Assembly: GCF_024172185.1 (NCBI RefSeq)
Contig: NZ_JAMZEC010000001.1
Location: forward strand, 1,550,001-1,614,000
Length of the DNA stretch: 64,000 bases
From: Nonomuraea roseoviolacea subsp. carminata
GTDB lineage: Bacteria > Actinomycetota > Actinomycetes > Streptosporangiales > Streptosporangiaceae
Direction: 5' to 3'
Shown: one piece after another, positions 8,332 through 16,696 of the stretch
Position numbering within the stretch: position 1 is the stretch's first letter
Layout of the letters: each line of letters begins with the position of its first letter
Translations under genes and position numbers: made by a program
Notes under the pieces: model-generated
Told to the model about the DNA's origin: nothing
What the model saw: only the letters and a program-made list of their open reading frames with translations
The model's database searches: none

Positions 8332-9096
8332 ATGCAGCGTTTGCAGGACCGCGTCGCCGTCATCACCGGCGCGGGCAGCGGGATCGGGCTGGCCACGGCC
8401 CGCCGGTTCGCCGAGGAGGGCGCCCGGGTCGTGTGCGTGGACGTCGACGAGGAGGCGGGCACCAAGGCCGCCTCCGAGGTCGGCGGGCTGTTCGTACGGG
8501 CGGACGTGACCAGCGAGGCCGACGTCGAGCGGATGTACCAGACCGCGTTCGACACCTACGGCAGCGTGGACATCGCGTTCAACAACGCCGGCATCTCGCC
8601 GCCCGACGACGACTCGATCCTGGAGACCGGGATCGACGCCTGGCGGCGCGTCCAGGAGGTCAACCTGACCAGCGTCTACCTGTGCTGCAAGCACGCCATC
8701 CCGTACATGCGGCGTCAGGGCAAGGGCTCGATCATCAACACGGCGTCGTTCGTGGCGGTCATGGGGTCGGCGACCTCGCAGATCTCCTACACCGCCTCCA
8801 AGGGCGGCGTGCTGGCCATGTCGCGCGAGCTGGGCGTGCAGTTCGCCCGCGAGGGCGTCCGGGTCAACGCCCTGTGCCCGGGGCCGGTCAACACGCCGCT
8901 GCTCCAGGAGCTGTTCGCCAAGGACCCGGAGCGCGCCCAGCGCCGGCTGGTGCACGTGCCGGTCGGCCGCTTCGCCGAGGCGTCGGAGATCGCGGCCGCG
9001 GTGGCGTTCCTGGCCAGTGACGACTCGTCGTTCATCACGGCGTCGGAGTTCCTCGTCGACGGGGGCATCTCCGGCGCGTACGTGACGCCGCTCTAG
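8332..9096 (+). CDS. Short-chain dehydrogenase/reductase
   Basis: 254-aa classical SDR. TGAGSGIG near residue 12 binds the nucleotide, with acidic Asp in VCVDVDEE at the end of beta-2 suggesting NAD preference. NNAG, the active-site Ser in INTASFVA and the YTASK Tyr-Lys pair are all present, and the tail has FLVDGGISGAYVTPL. ATG 8332 lies 5 bp after the ALDH stop, so it is part of the same operon. It probably acts as an alcohol/aldehyde-interconverting step on the gamma-glutamylated intermediate; that role is inferred from position. Confidence 0.9.
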   Translation: MQRLQDRVAVITGAGSGIGLATARRFAEEGARVVCVDVDEEAGTKAASEVGGLFVRADVTSEADVERMYQTAFDTYGSVDIAFNNAGISPPDDDSILETGIDAWRRVQEVNLTSVYLCCKHAIPYMRRQGKGSIINTASFVAVMGSATSQISYTASKGGVLAMSRELGVQFAREGVRVNALCPGPVNTPLLQELFAKDPERAQRRLVHVPVGRFAEASEIAAAVAFLASDDSSFITASEFLVDGGISGAYVTPL

Positions 9097-9110
9097 GAAA
9101 GGCGCTGATC

Positions 9111-9800
9111 GTGTCCCGTCCGGTCATCGGCATCACGACGTACGTGGAGCCGGCCCGTTACACCGTCTGGGAGCTGGACGCCGCGCTCCTGCCGTTCATG
9201 TACGTGGAGCAGGTGGTGCGGGCCGGCGGGCAGCCGGTGCTGCTGCCGCCGGCCGGCGAGCCCGGCCCGGTGGCGGCGCGGCTGGACGGGCTGATCCTGG
9301 CCGGCGGGGGCGACATCGACCCCGCCCGCTACCGGGAGGAGCCGCACGAGCGGGTCAGCTACGTGCGGGGCTTCCGCGACGACGCCGAGTTCGCGCTGCT
9401 GGCGGCGGCGCTGGAGCGGGAGGTGCCCTACCTGGGCGTCTGCCGGGGGCTCCAGGTGCTCAACGTGGCGCTCGGCGGCAGCCTCCACCAGCACCTGCCG
9501 GACGTGGTGGGCCACACTGAGCACTCCCCCGGGCCGGGCGAGTTCGGCCACCTGCCCGTACGGCCCGTGCCGGGCTCCCGGCTGGCCAAGGCGCTCGGCA
9601 CGGAGCCGGTGGAGGTGCCGCACTACCACCACCAGGCCGTCGACCGGCTCGGGCTGGGGCTGAGCGTGACGGCCACGGCCGCCGACGGCACGGTGGAGGC
9701 CGTGGAGCTGGACGGTCACCCGTTCGCCGTGGCCGTGCAGTGGCATCCGGAGGCGGCGGCCGACTGCGCCCTGTTCGAGGCGCTGGTCGCCGCCTGCTGA
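9111..9800 (+). CDS. Gamma-glutamyl-GABA-hydrolase-like class I amidotransferase (PuuD type)
   Basis: 229-aa peptidase C26-family hydrolase that would cut the gamma-glutamyl bond at the end of the pathway and return glutamate. The nucleophile elbow is YLGVCRGLQVLN (Cys at about 107) and the His-Glu pair is in VQWHPEAA. GGGDIDPARY is the substrate-side motif of the family. GTG 9111 follows AGGAAAGG by 8 nt. It is the last gene of the operon and is followed by a hairpin terminator. The S. coelicolor ethanolamine-type locus also carries such an amidotransferase gene. Confidence 0.87.
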   Translation: MSRPVIGITTYVEPARYTVWELDAALLPFMYVEQVVRAGGQPVLLPPAGEPGPVAARLDGLILAGGGDIDPARYREEPHERVSYVRGFRDDAEFALLAAALEREVPYLGVCRGLQVLNVALGGSLHQHLPDVVGHTEHSPGPGEFGHLPVRPVPGSRLAKALGTEPVEVPHYHHQAVDRLGLGLSVTATAADGTVEAVELDGHPFAVAVQWHPEAAADCALFEALVAAC

Positions 9801-9803
9801 GGC

Positions 9804-9828
9804 GCGGGCGGTACGGCGCGGCGCCCGC
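9804..9828 (+). terminator. Hairpin after the gamma-glutamylation operon
   Basis: GCGGGCG (9804-9810) pairs with CGCCCGC (9822-9828) across an 11-nt loop immediately after the stop codon. There is no T-run, which is usual for actinobacterial terminators. It separates this operon from the riboswitch transcript. Confidence 0.55.
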
Positions 9829-9830
9829 AC

Positions 9831-9860
9831 GCGACAACAGCCCCGTCCCGGCACTAGGCT
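9831..9860 (+). promoter_or_regulatory. Possible promoter of the glycine-riboswitch transcript
   Basis: GCGACA at 9831 and TAGGCT at 9855 are spaced 18 bp apart, and TAGGCT ends about 20 bp before the first aptamer. The match to TTGACA/TAT-type boxes is modest; position relative to the riboswitch is the main support. Confidence 0.35.
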
Positions 9861-9880
9861 GGCGGGCATCACCGTCGAAA

Positions 9881-10068
9881 CCGTGCGGGAGAGCGCCCTG
9901 ACAGCCATCCAGGGCCCCTGAAGGAGCAAGCCCTCCCCGCGAACCTCTCAAGGCAAAGGACCGCGCGGACGAGGTGACCTCTGGAAAGCAGGCCCGCGGG
10001 CCTCGCCGAAGGTGAAAGTCCGGCAAAGCCCGGGCGAAGCTCTCAGGCATCCATGACAGAGGGGGAGG
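9881..10068 (+). promoter_or_regulatory. Tandem glycine riboswitch
   Basis: Two consecutive glycine aptamers lie ahead of gcvT. Aptamer 1 contains GCGGGAGAG, GAAGGAGCAA and CTCTCAAGGCAAAGGACCG. Aptamer 2 contains CCTCTGGAAAG, GCCGAAGGTGAAAG and GCTCTCAGGCATCCATGACAGAGG. The short linker and the paired arrangement are classic. The 33-nt gap to the gcvT ATG holds the ribosome site GAGG. Known members switch on glycine cleavage when glycine is high. Here the downstream genes are gcvT, gcvH and sdaA, so glycine would also activate serine deamination. Confidence 0.95.
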
Positions 10069-10101
10069 ATCCTGGCATCCGACCCTGCCCTGAGGTGCGA
10101 A

Positions 10102-11187
10102 ATGTCCCGATCTACACCGTTGCGAGACGTCCACGAGAGTCTCGGCGCGACGCTCACCGACTTCGCCGGCTGGCTCATGCCGCTGCGCTACGGCAGCGAG
10201 TCCGCCGAGCACAACGCCGTGCGGACCGCGGCCGGGCTGTTCGACCTCTCGCACATGGGCGAGATCTTCGTGACCGGGCCGCAGGCCGGGCAGGCGCTCG
10301 ACTACGCGCTGGTCGGCCACCTGTCGGCGCTCGTCCCGGGCCGCGCCCGCTACACCATGATCGTCAACGAGCGCGGCGGAGTGCTCGACGACCTCATCGT
10401 CTACCGGCTGGGCGACGAGGAGTTCATGGTCGTGGCCAACGCCTCCAACTACGAGAAGGTGGCCGCCGAGCTGGCCGATCGCGCCAAGCCGTACGACGCG
10501 GCCGTCGAGGACCGCTCCGACCGCTACGCGCTGATCGCCGTGCAGGGGCCGCGCGCCCAGGAGATCCTGGCCACCCTCACCGACGCCGACCTGCCCGGCC
10601 TGAAGTACTACGCGGGGCTGCCCGGCGTGGTCGACGGGCGGCAGGCGCTGATCGCGCGTACCGGCTACACCGGCGAGGACGGGTTCGAGCTGTTCGTGGC
10701 CAACGAGGACGCCGTGCCGCTCTGGCACGCCCTCACGCGGGCCGGCGAGCCGTACGGGCTGCGGCCGGCCGGCCTGTCCAGCCGTGACACCCTCCGCCTG
10801 GAGGCGGGCATGCCGCTGTACGGCAACGAGCTGGGCCCCGACCTGACCCCGTTCGACGCCGGGCTGGGCAGGGTGGTGAAATTCGACAAGCCGGGCGACT
10901 TCGTCGGCAGGTCGGCGCTGGAGGCGGTCAAGGACACCCCGCCGCGGCGCCGGCTCGTCGGTCTGGTCGCCCGGGGCCGCCGGGTGCCCCGCCACGGGTA
11001 CCCGGTCACCAAGGACGGTGCCGTCGTCGGCGAGGTCACCAGCGGTGCCCCTTCCCAGACTCTGGGCAAGCCCATCGCGATGGCCTACGTCGACACCGGG
11101 GCCGGCGAAGGTCTGGCCGTGGACATCCGGGGCAGCCATGAGGCCATGGACCTCGTGGAACTGCCTTTCTACAGGAGGAACAAGTGA
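10102..11187 (+). CDS. gcvT: Glycine cleavage system aminomethyltransferase (T protein)
   Basis: 361 aa, full length for GcvT. Transfers the methylene group from the aminomethyl-lipoyl H protein to tetrahydrofolate and releases ammonia. The N-terminal folate-binding domain has [24 protein letters not shown] and [12 protein letters not shown]. The middle has [14 protein letters not shown] and the [18 protein letters not shown] signature. The C-terminal barrel has [10 protein letters not shown] and [21 protein letters not shown]. It is directly controlled by the upstream riboswitch, and its stop overlaps the gcvH start (GTGA). Confidence 0.97.
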   Translation: MSRSTPLRDVHESLGATLTDFAGWLMPLRYGSESAEHNAVRTAAGLFDLSHMGEIFVTGPQAGQALDYALVGHLSALVPGRARYTMIVNERGGVLDDLIVYRLGDEEFMVVANASNYEKVAAELADRAKPYDAAVEDRSDRYALIAVQGPRAQEILATLTDADLPGLKYYAGLPGVVDGRQALIARTGYTGEDGFELFVANEDAVPLWHALTRAGEPYGLRPAGLSSRDTLRLEAGMPLYGNELGPDLTPFDAGLGRVVKFDKPGDFVGRSALEAVKDTPPRRRLVGLVARGRRVPRHGYPVTKDGAVVGEVTSGAPSQTLGKPIAMAYVDTGAGEGLAVDIRGSHEAMDLVELPFYRRNK

Positions 11188-11573
11188 GCGACATCCCTGA
11201 CGAGCTGAGCTACACCAAGGAACACGAGTGGATCGCCGGCCTTGACGAGGCCATCACGGTGACGATCGGCGTCACGGCGTACGCCGCCGAGGCCCTTGGC
11301 GACGTGGTGTTCGTCCAGCTTCCCGACGCGGGCGCGACCGTCGCGGCCGGTGACTCGGTCGGCGAGGTCGAGTCCACCAAGTCCGTGAGCGAGATCTACT
11401 CCCCCGTCGGCGGCGAGATCGTCGAGGTCAACCAGGCCGTGGTGGACGACCCCTCCCTGGTCAACAACGACCCGTACGGCGAGGGCTGGATGTTCCGCGT
11501 GCGTGTCGAGGGCGACCCCGAGGACCTGCTCTCGGCCGAGGAGTACACAGCCCTCACCTCGGGCGAGTCCTGA
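11184..11573 (+). CDS. gcvH: Glycine cleavage system H protein
   Basis: 129-aa lipoyl carrier shuttling the aminomethyl group between the P, T and L proteins. The lipoylated lysine is Lys66 in [12 protein letters not shown], within a biotinyl/lipoyl-type hammerhead fold. [10 protein letters not shown] opens the protein and [11 protein letters not shown] is the C-terminal signature. GTG 11184 overlaps the gcvT stop by four bases, indicating translational coupling. gcvP and glyA are absent from this locus. Confidence 0.97.
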   Translation: MSDIPDELSYTKEHEWIAGLDEAITVTIGVTAYAAEALGDVVFVQLPDAGATVAAGDSVGEVESTKSVSEIYSPVGGEIVEVNQAVVDDPSLVNNDPYGEGWMFRVRVEGDPEDLLSAEEYTALTSGES

Positions 11574-11581
11574 CCCACCCG

Positions 11582-11602
11582 CCGGGGCCCGCCGGGCCCC
11601 GG
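11582..11602 (+). terminator. Strong hairpin between gcvH and sdaA
   Basis: Nine perfect GC pairs, CCGGGGCCC (11582-11590) with GGGCCCCGG (11594-11602), around a 3-nt loop, 9 bp after the gcvH stop and 23 bp before the sdaA ATG. It could terminate part of the transcription or protect the 3' end of the gcvTH message, making sdaA expression lower than gcvTH. Confidence 0.5.
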
Positions 11603-11624
11603 CCCTGCTGAAGGGCGCACATCA

Positions 11625-12998
11625 ATGGCGATCAGCGTCTTCGACCTGTTCAAGGTCGGCATCGGCCCGTCGAGCTCGCACACCGGCGGCCCGATGGCCG
11701 CCGCGCACAAGTTCGCGCGCGGCCTCGACCAGGACGGCCTGCTCGACCAGGTCGCCCGCGTCGAGGCCATCCTCTACGGCTCGCTCGGCCTGACCGGCAA
11801 AGGCCACGGCAGCGACAAAGCCGTCCTGCTCGGCCTGTCCGGCGACAAACCCGAACACGTCGACGTCGACACCGTCGAGCCCCGCCTGGCCGCCATGCGC
11901 GCCTCCGGCACCGTCACCCTCTACGGCAAACGCGAGATCCCGTTCGTCGTCGGCGACGACCTCGTCTTCGAACGCAAGATCTCCCTGCCCGGCCACCCCA
12001 ACGGCATGCGCTTCACCGCCCGCGACGCCGACGGCAACACCCTGCGCGAGAAGGTCTACTACTCCGTCGGCGGCGGCTTCGTCGTCGACGAGAACGCCAC
12101 CGGCGCCGACCGGATCAAACCCGACGACACCGTCCTGCCCTACCCGTTCACCACCGGCGAGGACCTGCTCAAGCACTGCTCGGCCACCGGCCTGTCGATC
12201 TCGGCCCTGATGCTGGAGAACGAGAAGGCCTTCGGCCGCACCGAGGCCGAGATCCGCGAGCAGATCCTGCACCTGTGGCGGGTGATGAGCGAGTGCGTGC
12301 GCCGCGGCATCGCCCAGGAGGGCGTGCTGCCGGGCGGGCTGAAGGTCCGGCGGCGGGCCAACCAGCTGCACCGCCGCCTGCAGTCCGAGGCGGGCGAGGA
12401 CCCGTTGCGGGCGATGGACTGGGTGTCGCTGTTCGCGCTGGCGGTCAACGAGGAGAACGCCGCGGGCGGCCGGGTGGTCACCGCCCCGACCAACGGCGCG
12501 GCGGGGATCATCCCGGCGGTGCTGACCTACTACAGCCGGTTCGTGCCGGGCGCCGACGACGAGGGCGTGATCCGGTTCCTGCTGACCGCGGCGGCGATCG
12601 GGGTGCTGTTCAAGGAGAACGCCTCGATCTCCGGCGCGGAGGTGGGCTGTCAGGGCGAGGTCGGCTCGGCCTGCTCGATGGCGGCGGCGGGGCTGACCGA
12701 GGTGCTGGGCGGCACTCCGGAGCAGGTGGAGAACGCCGCCGAGATCGGCATCGAGCACAACCTGGGGCTGACCTGCGACCCGATCGGCGGGTTGGTGCAG
12801 ATCCCGTGCATCGAGCGCAACGCGGTGGCCTCGATCAAGGCGATCACGGCGGCCCGGATCGCGCTGCGCGGCGACGGCCGCCACTTCGTCGCCCTGGACA
12901 AGGCCATCAAGACCATGCGCCAGACCGGCGCCGACATGCTGGACAAGTACAAGGAGACCTCGCGCGGCGGCCTGGCCGTCAACGTCATCGAGTGCTGA
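11625..12998 (+). CDS. sdaA: L-serine ammonia-lyase, single-chain iron-sulfur type
   Basis: 457 aa; deaminates serine to pyruvate and ammonia using a 4Fe-4S cluster. The N-terminal beta domain starts with [20 protein letters not shown]. The alpha domain has the cluster cysteines in [20 protein letters not shown] and [19 protein letters not shown], with [20 protein letters not shown] between them. ATG 11625 follows AAGGG. It lies in the riboswitch operon, so glycine-derived serine can be drained to pyruvate, consistent with a detoxification role for excess glycine. Confidence 0.95.
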   Translation: MAISVFDLFKVGIGPSSSHTGGPMAAAHKFARGLDQDGLLDQVARVEAILYGSLGLTGKGHGSDKAVLLGLSGDKPEHVDVDTVEPRLAAMRASGTVTLYGKREIPFVVGDDLVFERKISLPGHPNGMRFTARDADGNTLREKVYYSVGGGFVVDENATGADRIKPDDTVLPYPFTTGEDLLKHCSATGLSISALMLENEKAFGRTEAEIREQILHLWRVMSECVRRGIAQEGVLPGGLKVRRRANQLHRRLQSEAGEDPLRAMDWVSLFALAVNEENAAGGRVVTAPTNGAAGIIPAVLTYYSRFVPGADDEGVIRFLLTAAAIGVLFKENASISGAEVGCQGEVGSACSMAAAGLTEVLGGTPEQVENAAEIGIEHNLGLTCDPIGGLVQIPCIERNAVASIKAITAARIALRGDGRHFVALDKAIKTMRQTGADMLDKYKETSRGGLAVNVIEC

Positions 12999-13002
12999 GG
13001 CG

Positions 13003-13021
13003 TCCGTCCGCCGCGGACGGA
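13003..13021. terminator. Compact palindrome after sdaA
   Basis: TCCGTCCGC and GCGGACGGA form a near-perfect 9-bp-arm palindrome around one base, 4 bp after the sdaA stop. Convergent transcription from the AmaP gene ends 108 bp further on, so it may serve either strand. Confidence 0.45.
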
Positions 13022-13063
13022 GGGTCGTCGTCGGCGGCGGCGGAGGCTGAGGCGCGAGGCGGA

Positions 13064-13135
13064 GGTGAACGTGGACGATCGTGCGGCGCTTCAGCGGCTG
13101 GGGTGAACGCGGACGATCGTGCGGTGGTTCAGCGG
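13064..13135. repeat. Two 34-bp tandem copies spanning the end of the AmaP gene
   Basis: Copy 1 (13064-13097) and copy 2 (13102-13135) share GACGATCGTGCGG and differ at about four of 34 positions; the period is 38 bp. Copy 2 contains the stop codon of the minus-strand AmaP gene at 13129-13131, and copy 1 lies downstream of it. It appears to be a duplication of the gene's 3' tail. Confidence 0.75.
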
Positions 13136-13629
13136 CGGACGTGGATGCGGACGACGGTGCCGGTGTCGTCGTCGCGGACCTCGCGGCGGATGCGTCCCAC
13201 GATCTCCTTGTCCAGCTTGCCGACCATCGCGCCCACGTCGGCCGACGGGGCGCAGGTGATGGCGACGCGCAGGTGGTCGCCGTCACCCACGACCCGCACC
13301 CCCGTACGGCTCAGCCCTTCCACGTCCTTGAGACCCACGCAGAGCATGGCCGTGCCCGTGCCCGACCGCACGCCCTGACGGCCCCAGCCGAGGCAGAGCA
13401 GCAGCCACCGCAGCGCGACAAGGCCGAGGAGCATCAGCCCGAGGGCCGCGGCCCACAGCGTCCACTGCTGCTCGGCCACCAGCCGGGCGGTCTGCTCGGG
13501 CAGCACCTTGGCCCGCGGCGACAGCCCGCCGAGCCGGTCGTCGGCGCGCAGCCACACGTACGCGCCGACGAGCAGCAGCACCGCGCCTACGATGGCCAGC
13601 CCGACCCGGTTCCCGGCGTACTGCCTCAC
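13129..13629 (-). CDS. amaP: Alkaline shock response membrane anchor protein AmaP-like
   Basis: 166-aa protein with two hydrophobic helices at about residues 8-26 (VGLAIVGAVLLLVGAYVWL) and 60-80 (LWAAALGLMLLGLVALRWLLL), then a soluble domain with DGDHLRVAITCAPSADVGAM and an EIVGRIRREV helix. This is the layout of AmaP, which anchors Asp23-type proteins to the membrane. GTG 13629 follows AAGGAGG and overlaps the stop of the upstream DUF6286 gene, so the two are coupled. No Asp23/Gls24 gene is in the immediate vicinity. The 3' end is duplicated downstream. Confidence 0.75.
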   Translation of the reverse strand: MRQYAGNRVGLAIVGAVLLLVGAYVWLRADDRLGGLSPRAKVLPEQTARLVAEQQWTLWAAALGLMLLGLVALRWLLLCLGWGRQGVRSGTGTAMLCVGLKDVEGLSRTGVRVVGDGDHLRVAITCAPSADVGAMVGKLDKEIVGRIRREVRDDDTGTVVRIHVRR

Positions 13630-14297
13630 CAGCGCCTCCTTCTGCGCAGCCGGACCACGACCTCGCCCGTACCCAGCGTGCCCACGCCCGCGAGCCGGTC
13701 GCCCACGGCGGCCCCGACCTGCCGGAGCATCGCTCCCGTGCTCTCCGCGGCCGTCGTCACGGTGACCTCGATGGTGCGCTTGCGCAGCCGTACCCGGGCC
13801 TTGGACACGCCCTCGACCTCCTGGGCGACGGCGCGCAGGGTGCGGCGCAGGCCGATCCGGGTGATGCCGATGACGATGCCGGGATCGGACGTCTCGACCG
13901 GCACCAGGCGGCAGCGTCCGGGCATGGCGGCCAGCAGCAGCAGGCCCGCGCCCGCCGCGACGGTCCACGCCGCCCCGGCGCGCAGCTCGTGCCAGGAGTG
14001 CCGGCCGGCCAGGTCGATCAGGCGTTCCAGCGGCACCCAGCCGAGCGGCTTGCCCACCAGCGCCGCGACGATCTCGGCGGCCGACAGGCCGAGGCAGGCG
14101 GTGAGCGTCAGCGCGACGACCGCCCCGGCCGGGGTGCGCGCGGGTTTCAGCGCCCGGGTGGACCGGCGGAGCGGACTGTCCTGCGCCTCCAGGACGACGC
14201 CGGGCAGGAGCTGCTGGAGACTGCTCATCACATCGACCACAGGTACACGGCCTGGCATCGGATGGATCATGCCCTCGCCGCCGGTTTGCCCGATCAT
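13626..14297 (-). CDS. DUF6286-type membrane protein, partner of AmaP
   Basis: About 223 aa. One hydrophobic segment near the start (GAVVALTLTACLGLSAAEIVAALV) and another at WTVAAGAGLLLLAAMPG precede an AmaP/Asp23-like domain (VSKARVRLRKRTIEVTVTTA). The extreme tail is VRLRRRRRW. Several in-frame ATGs compete; 14297 has TGGAG 8 nt upstream, while 14270 has GCGAGGG. The family part begins around MSSLQQLLPG (14228), so the first ~25 residues are uncertain. It is adjacent to and coupled with the AmaP gene, an arrangement common in Streptomyces. Confidence 0.65.
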   Translation of the reverse strand: MIGQTGGEGMIHPMPGRVPVVDVMSSLQQLLPGVVLEAQDSPLRRSTRALKPARTPAGAVVALTLTACLGLSAAEIVAALVGKPLGWVPLERLIDLAGRHSWHELRAGAAWTVAAGAGLLLLAAMPGRCRLVPVETSDPGIVIGITRIGLRRTLRAVAQEVEGVSKARVRLRKRTIEVTVTTAAESTGAMLRQVGAAVGDRLAGVGTLGTGEVVVRLRRRRRW

Positions 14298-14365
14298 TAC
14301 GACGACTCCAGGCAACATGAATGTCACTCATGTTCAATTGCCCGATATGCGGATACGCTGCTGAT

Positions 14366-15559
14366 ATGGATGCCCGCCCCCGCTACGATCGCGCCACCGA
14401 GACCCTGGACCCCCCGTTCGCCATCCTCGATCTCGACGCCCTGCGGGCCAACGCCGCCGACCTCGTACGGCGCGCGGGCGGCAAGCCGATCCGGGTGGCG
14501 ACCAAGTCGATCCGCTGCCGTCCCGTGCTCGAACGCATCATGGCCATGGACGGCTTCCGCGGCCTGATGGCCTTCACCCTGCCGGAGGCGCTGTGGCTGG
14601 CGCGTTCCGGGTTCACCGACATCCTGGTGGCCTACCCGACGGCGGACCGGGCGGCGCTCGCCGAGCTGGCCGGCGACGCGCGCCTCGCGCGGGAGATCAC
14701 GGTCACCGTGGACTCGGTCGAGCACCTGGACTACGTGGACGACGCCGTGGCGGACGTCCACCCCCGCCCCGAGATCCGGATATGTCTGGATATCGATGCA
14801 GGCTTTGTCGCCTTCGGCGGGAAGTTCCGGGCGGGGGCGTTGCGCTCCTCGGTGCGCGAGCCCGAGCAGGCGGCCGACCTGGCCGCCGAGATCGCCAAGC
14901 GGCCCGGGTTCCGGCTGGCCGGCCTCATGGCGTACGAGGCGCAGATCGCGGGCGTCGGCGACGACCCGCCCGGCAACCCCGCGATGACCCACGCCATCCG
15001 CCTCATGCAGCAGCGCTCGGCCCGCGAGCTCGTCACGCGCCGCGGGCGCGTCGTCAACGCCGTACGCCGGCTCTGCGACCTCGACTTCGTCAACGGCGGC
15101 GGCACCGGGTCCGTCGAGCGGACCGTGCGCGAGAAGGCCGTCACCGAGGTCGCGGCGGGCTCCGGGTTCTTCCACCCGCGGCTGTTCGACTTCTACCGGT
15201 CCTTCACCGGGCGCCCGGCGGCGCTCTTCGCGCTGCCCGTGGTCCGCCGCCCGGGACCGGGCACGGTGACCGTGCTCGGCGGCGGCTACCTCGCCTCCGG
15301 CGCGCCCGGCCCGAGCCGCCTGCCCCAGCCGTACCTGCCGCCCGGGCTGCGCTACACGCCCGACGAGGGGGCCGGAGAGGTGCAGACCCCGCTGCTCGGC
15401 GAGGCGGCCGAGGACCTGCGGGTGGGCGACCGGGTGTGGTTCCGGCACGCCAAGGCGGGCGAGATGTGCGAGCGCTTCGCGGCGCTGCACCTCATCGAAG
15501 GGGACGAACTCGTCGGCACGGTCCCGACGTACCGCGGCGAGGGCAGGACCTTCCTCTGA
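14366..15559 (+). CDS. PLP-dependent amino acid deaminase/aldolase (alanine racemase N-terminal fold)
   Basis: 397 aa. The N-terminal alanine-racemase-like barrel holds the PLP lysine Lys47 in RVATKSIR. RICLDIDAGFVAFGGKFRAG and LMAYEAQIAGVGD are typical of the actinobacterial deaminase/aldolase group related to D-threonine aldolase and D-serine dehydratase. LDFVNGGGTGSVERT is the phosphate-binding strand. The C-terminal beta domain has metal-ligand-type VWFRHAKAGEMCERF. The start ATG 14366 follows no clear ribosome site and may be close to leaderless. It is divergent from the DUF6286 gene. Exact substrate unknown. Confidence 0.82.
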   Translation: MDARPRYDRATETLDPPFAILDLDALRANAADLVRRAGGKPIRVATKSIRCRPVLERIMAMDGFRGLMAFTLPEALWLARSGFTDILVAYPTADRAALAELAGDARLAREITVTVDSVEHLDYVDDAVADVHPRPEIRICLDIDAGFVAFGGKFRAGALRSSVREPEQAADLAAEIAKRPGFRLAGLMAYEAQIAGVGDDPPGNPAMTHAIRLMQQRSARELVTRRGRVVNAVRRLCDLDFVNGGGTGSVERTVREKAVTEVAAGSGFFHPRLFDFYRSFTGRPAALFALPVVRRPGPGTVTVLGGGYLASGAPGPSRLPQPYLPPGLRYTPDEGAGEVQTPLLGEAAEDLRVGDRVWFRHAKAGEMCERFAALHLIEGDELVGTVPTYRGEGRTFL

Positions 15560-15597
15560 CCCCTGCGGCTGCGGCCCGCGCGGCCGGCCGGCACGCC

Positions 15598-15625
15598 GCC
15601 GCCGGGGAGTCGCACCCCCGGCGGC
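15598..15625. terminator. Bidirectional hairpin between convergent genes
   Basis: GCCGCCGGGG (15598-15607) pairs perfectly with CCCCGGCGGC (15616-15625) around an 8-nt loop. It sits between the deaminase/aldolase gene and the convergent DUF3618 gene, so it can end both transcripts. Confidence 0.7.
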
Positions 15626-15644
15626 GAGCGGCCGAGACAGCGGC

Positions 15645-15968
15645 TCAGCGGCGGCGGCGCTTCCAGAGCATGACCGCGGCGCCCAGCACCAGCACGGCCC
15701 CCACCCCGATCAGCACGGGCCCCAGCTCGGGCGGCTCGTCGTCCCACAACCGCTCCGCGTCGTCACCCGTCGCCGGCCGCCGGGTCACCCCCAGCGCGTC
15801 ACCCACGGAGGCGACGAACTCCCCGGCCCGCGCCTTCATGTCGGCGACCGTACGCTCCTTCACCCGCTTGGGGCTCACGCGGTCGGCGATGGCGTCGACC
15901 GTCTGCGCCAGCTCCGCCCGGGTCTGAGCGATCCGGCGCTCCAGCTCGTCGGGATCGGTGTCTGCCAT
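15645..15968 (-). CDS. DUF3618 membrane-anchored protein
   Basis: 107 aa. The N-terminal DUF3618 helix is DPDELERRIAQTRAELAQTVDAIADRVSPKR, followed by an amphipathic region and one C-terminal transmembrane segment (GPVLIGVGAVLVLGAAVMLW) ending in KRRRR. Such proteins are small, often found beside phage-shock or membrane-stress genes, and have no defined function. ATG 15968 is chosen over the GTG at 15986 because GAAAGGAG lies just upstream. Confidence 0.85.
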   Translation of the reverse strand: MADTDPDELERRIAQTRAELAQTVDAIADRVSPKRVKERTVADMKARAGEFVASVGDALGVTRRPATGDDAERLWDDEPPELGPVLIGVGAVLVLGAAVMLWKRRRR

Positions 15969-16083
15969 GGCTCTCCTTTCGACCACGCTCGTGATCAGTC
16001 TGTCAGGTCGCTACCGGGTACGGCACGGCGGGCGGACGGCATGCCGGCCCGGTAGGTTTTGCTGGACGTACTCAGGAGGACCC

Positions 16084-16557
16084 ATGACCGAAACCAAGCT
16101 CGCGCCCGGCGACGCCGCGCCCGAGTTCACGCTACCCGCAGCGGGCGGAAACACCGTCTCCCTGGGCGATTTCCGCGGCCGGCGCGTGATCCTCTACTTC
16201 TACCCGGCCGCCATGACGCCGGGCTGCACCAAGCAGGCGTGCGACTTCCGCGACAACCTCGCGCAGCTCACGGCCGAAGGATTCGCCGTGCTCGGCGTGT
16301 CCAAGGACAAGCCCGCCAAGCTGGACAAGTTCGTGGAGCGCGACGCGCTGACGTTCCCGCTGCTGTCCGACCCGGACCTGGAGGTCCACCAGGCGTACGG
16401 CGCGTACGGCACCAAGAAGCTGTACGGCAAGGAGGTCGTCGGCGTCATCCGCTCGACCTTCGTCATCGACGCCGACGGAAAGATCGAGCAGGCGCTCTAC
16501 AACGTGAAGGCCACGGGGCACGTCGCGTCCCTGAAGAAGAAGCTCGGCCTCGCCTGA
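16084..16557 (+). CDS. bcp: Thioredoxin-dependent thiol peroxidase (BCP/PrxQ family)
   Basis: 157-aa peroxiredoxin reducing hydroperoxides with thioredoxin as electron donor. The peroxidatic Cys48 and resolving Cys53 are in MTPGCTKQACDFRDN, the CxxxxC pattern of the atypical two-Cys BCP group. LYFYPAAMTPGC and the C-terminal GVIRSTFVIDADGKI strand are standard. An excellent AGGAGG precedes ATG 16084. A hairpin follows the stop. Monocistronic. Confidence 0.95.
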   Translation: MTETKLAPGDAAPEFTLPAAGGNTVSLGDFRGRRVILYFYPAAMTPGCTKQACDFRDNLAQLTAEGFAVLGVSKDKPAKLDKFVERDALTFPLLSDPDLEVHQAYGAYGTKKLYGKEVVGVIRSTFVIDADGKIEQALYNVKATGHVASLKKKLGLA

Positions 16558-16569
16558 CGCGTACCGGTC

Positions 16570-16592
16570 CGCGGGCCTTTCCCGGGCCCGCG
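16570..16592 (+). terminator. Terminator of bcp
   Basis: GCGGGCC (16571-16577) pairs with GGCCCGC (16585-16591) around TTTCCCG, 13 bp after the bcp stop. The pairing can be extended by one base on each side. Confidence 0.7.
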
Positions 16593-16696
16593 CCGTCGCC
16601 GTCACGCGACGTCTGCTTCATTCAGGCGACATATCTCCAAGAGACGACATATTTCGCGGACGCATGGGCTGCTGAAAATGTCAGCACCGTTTCGCC

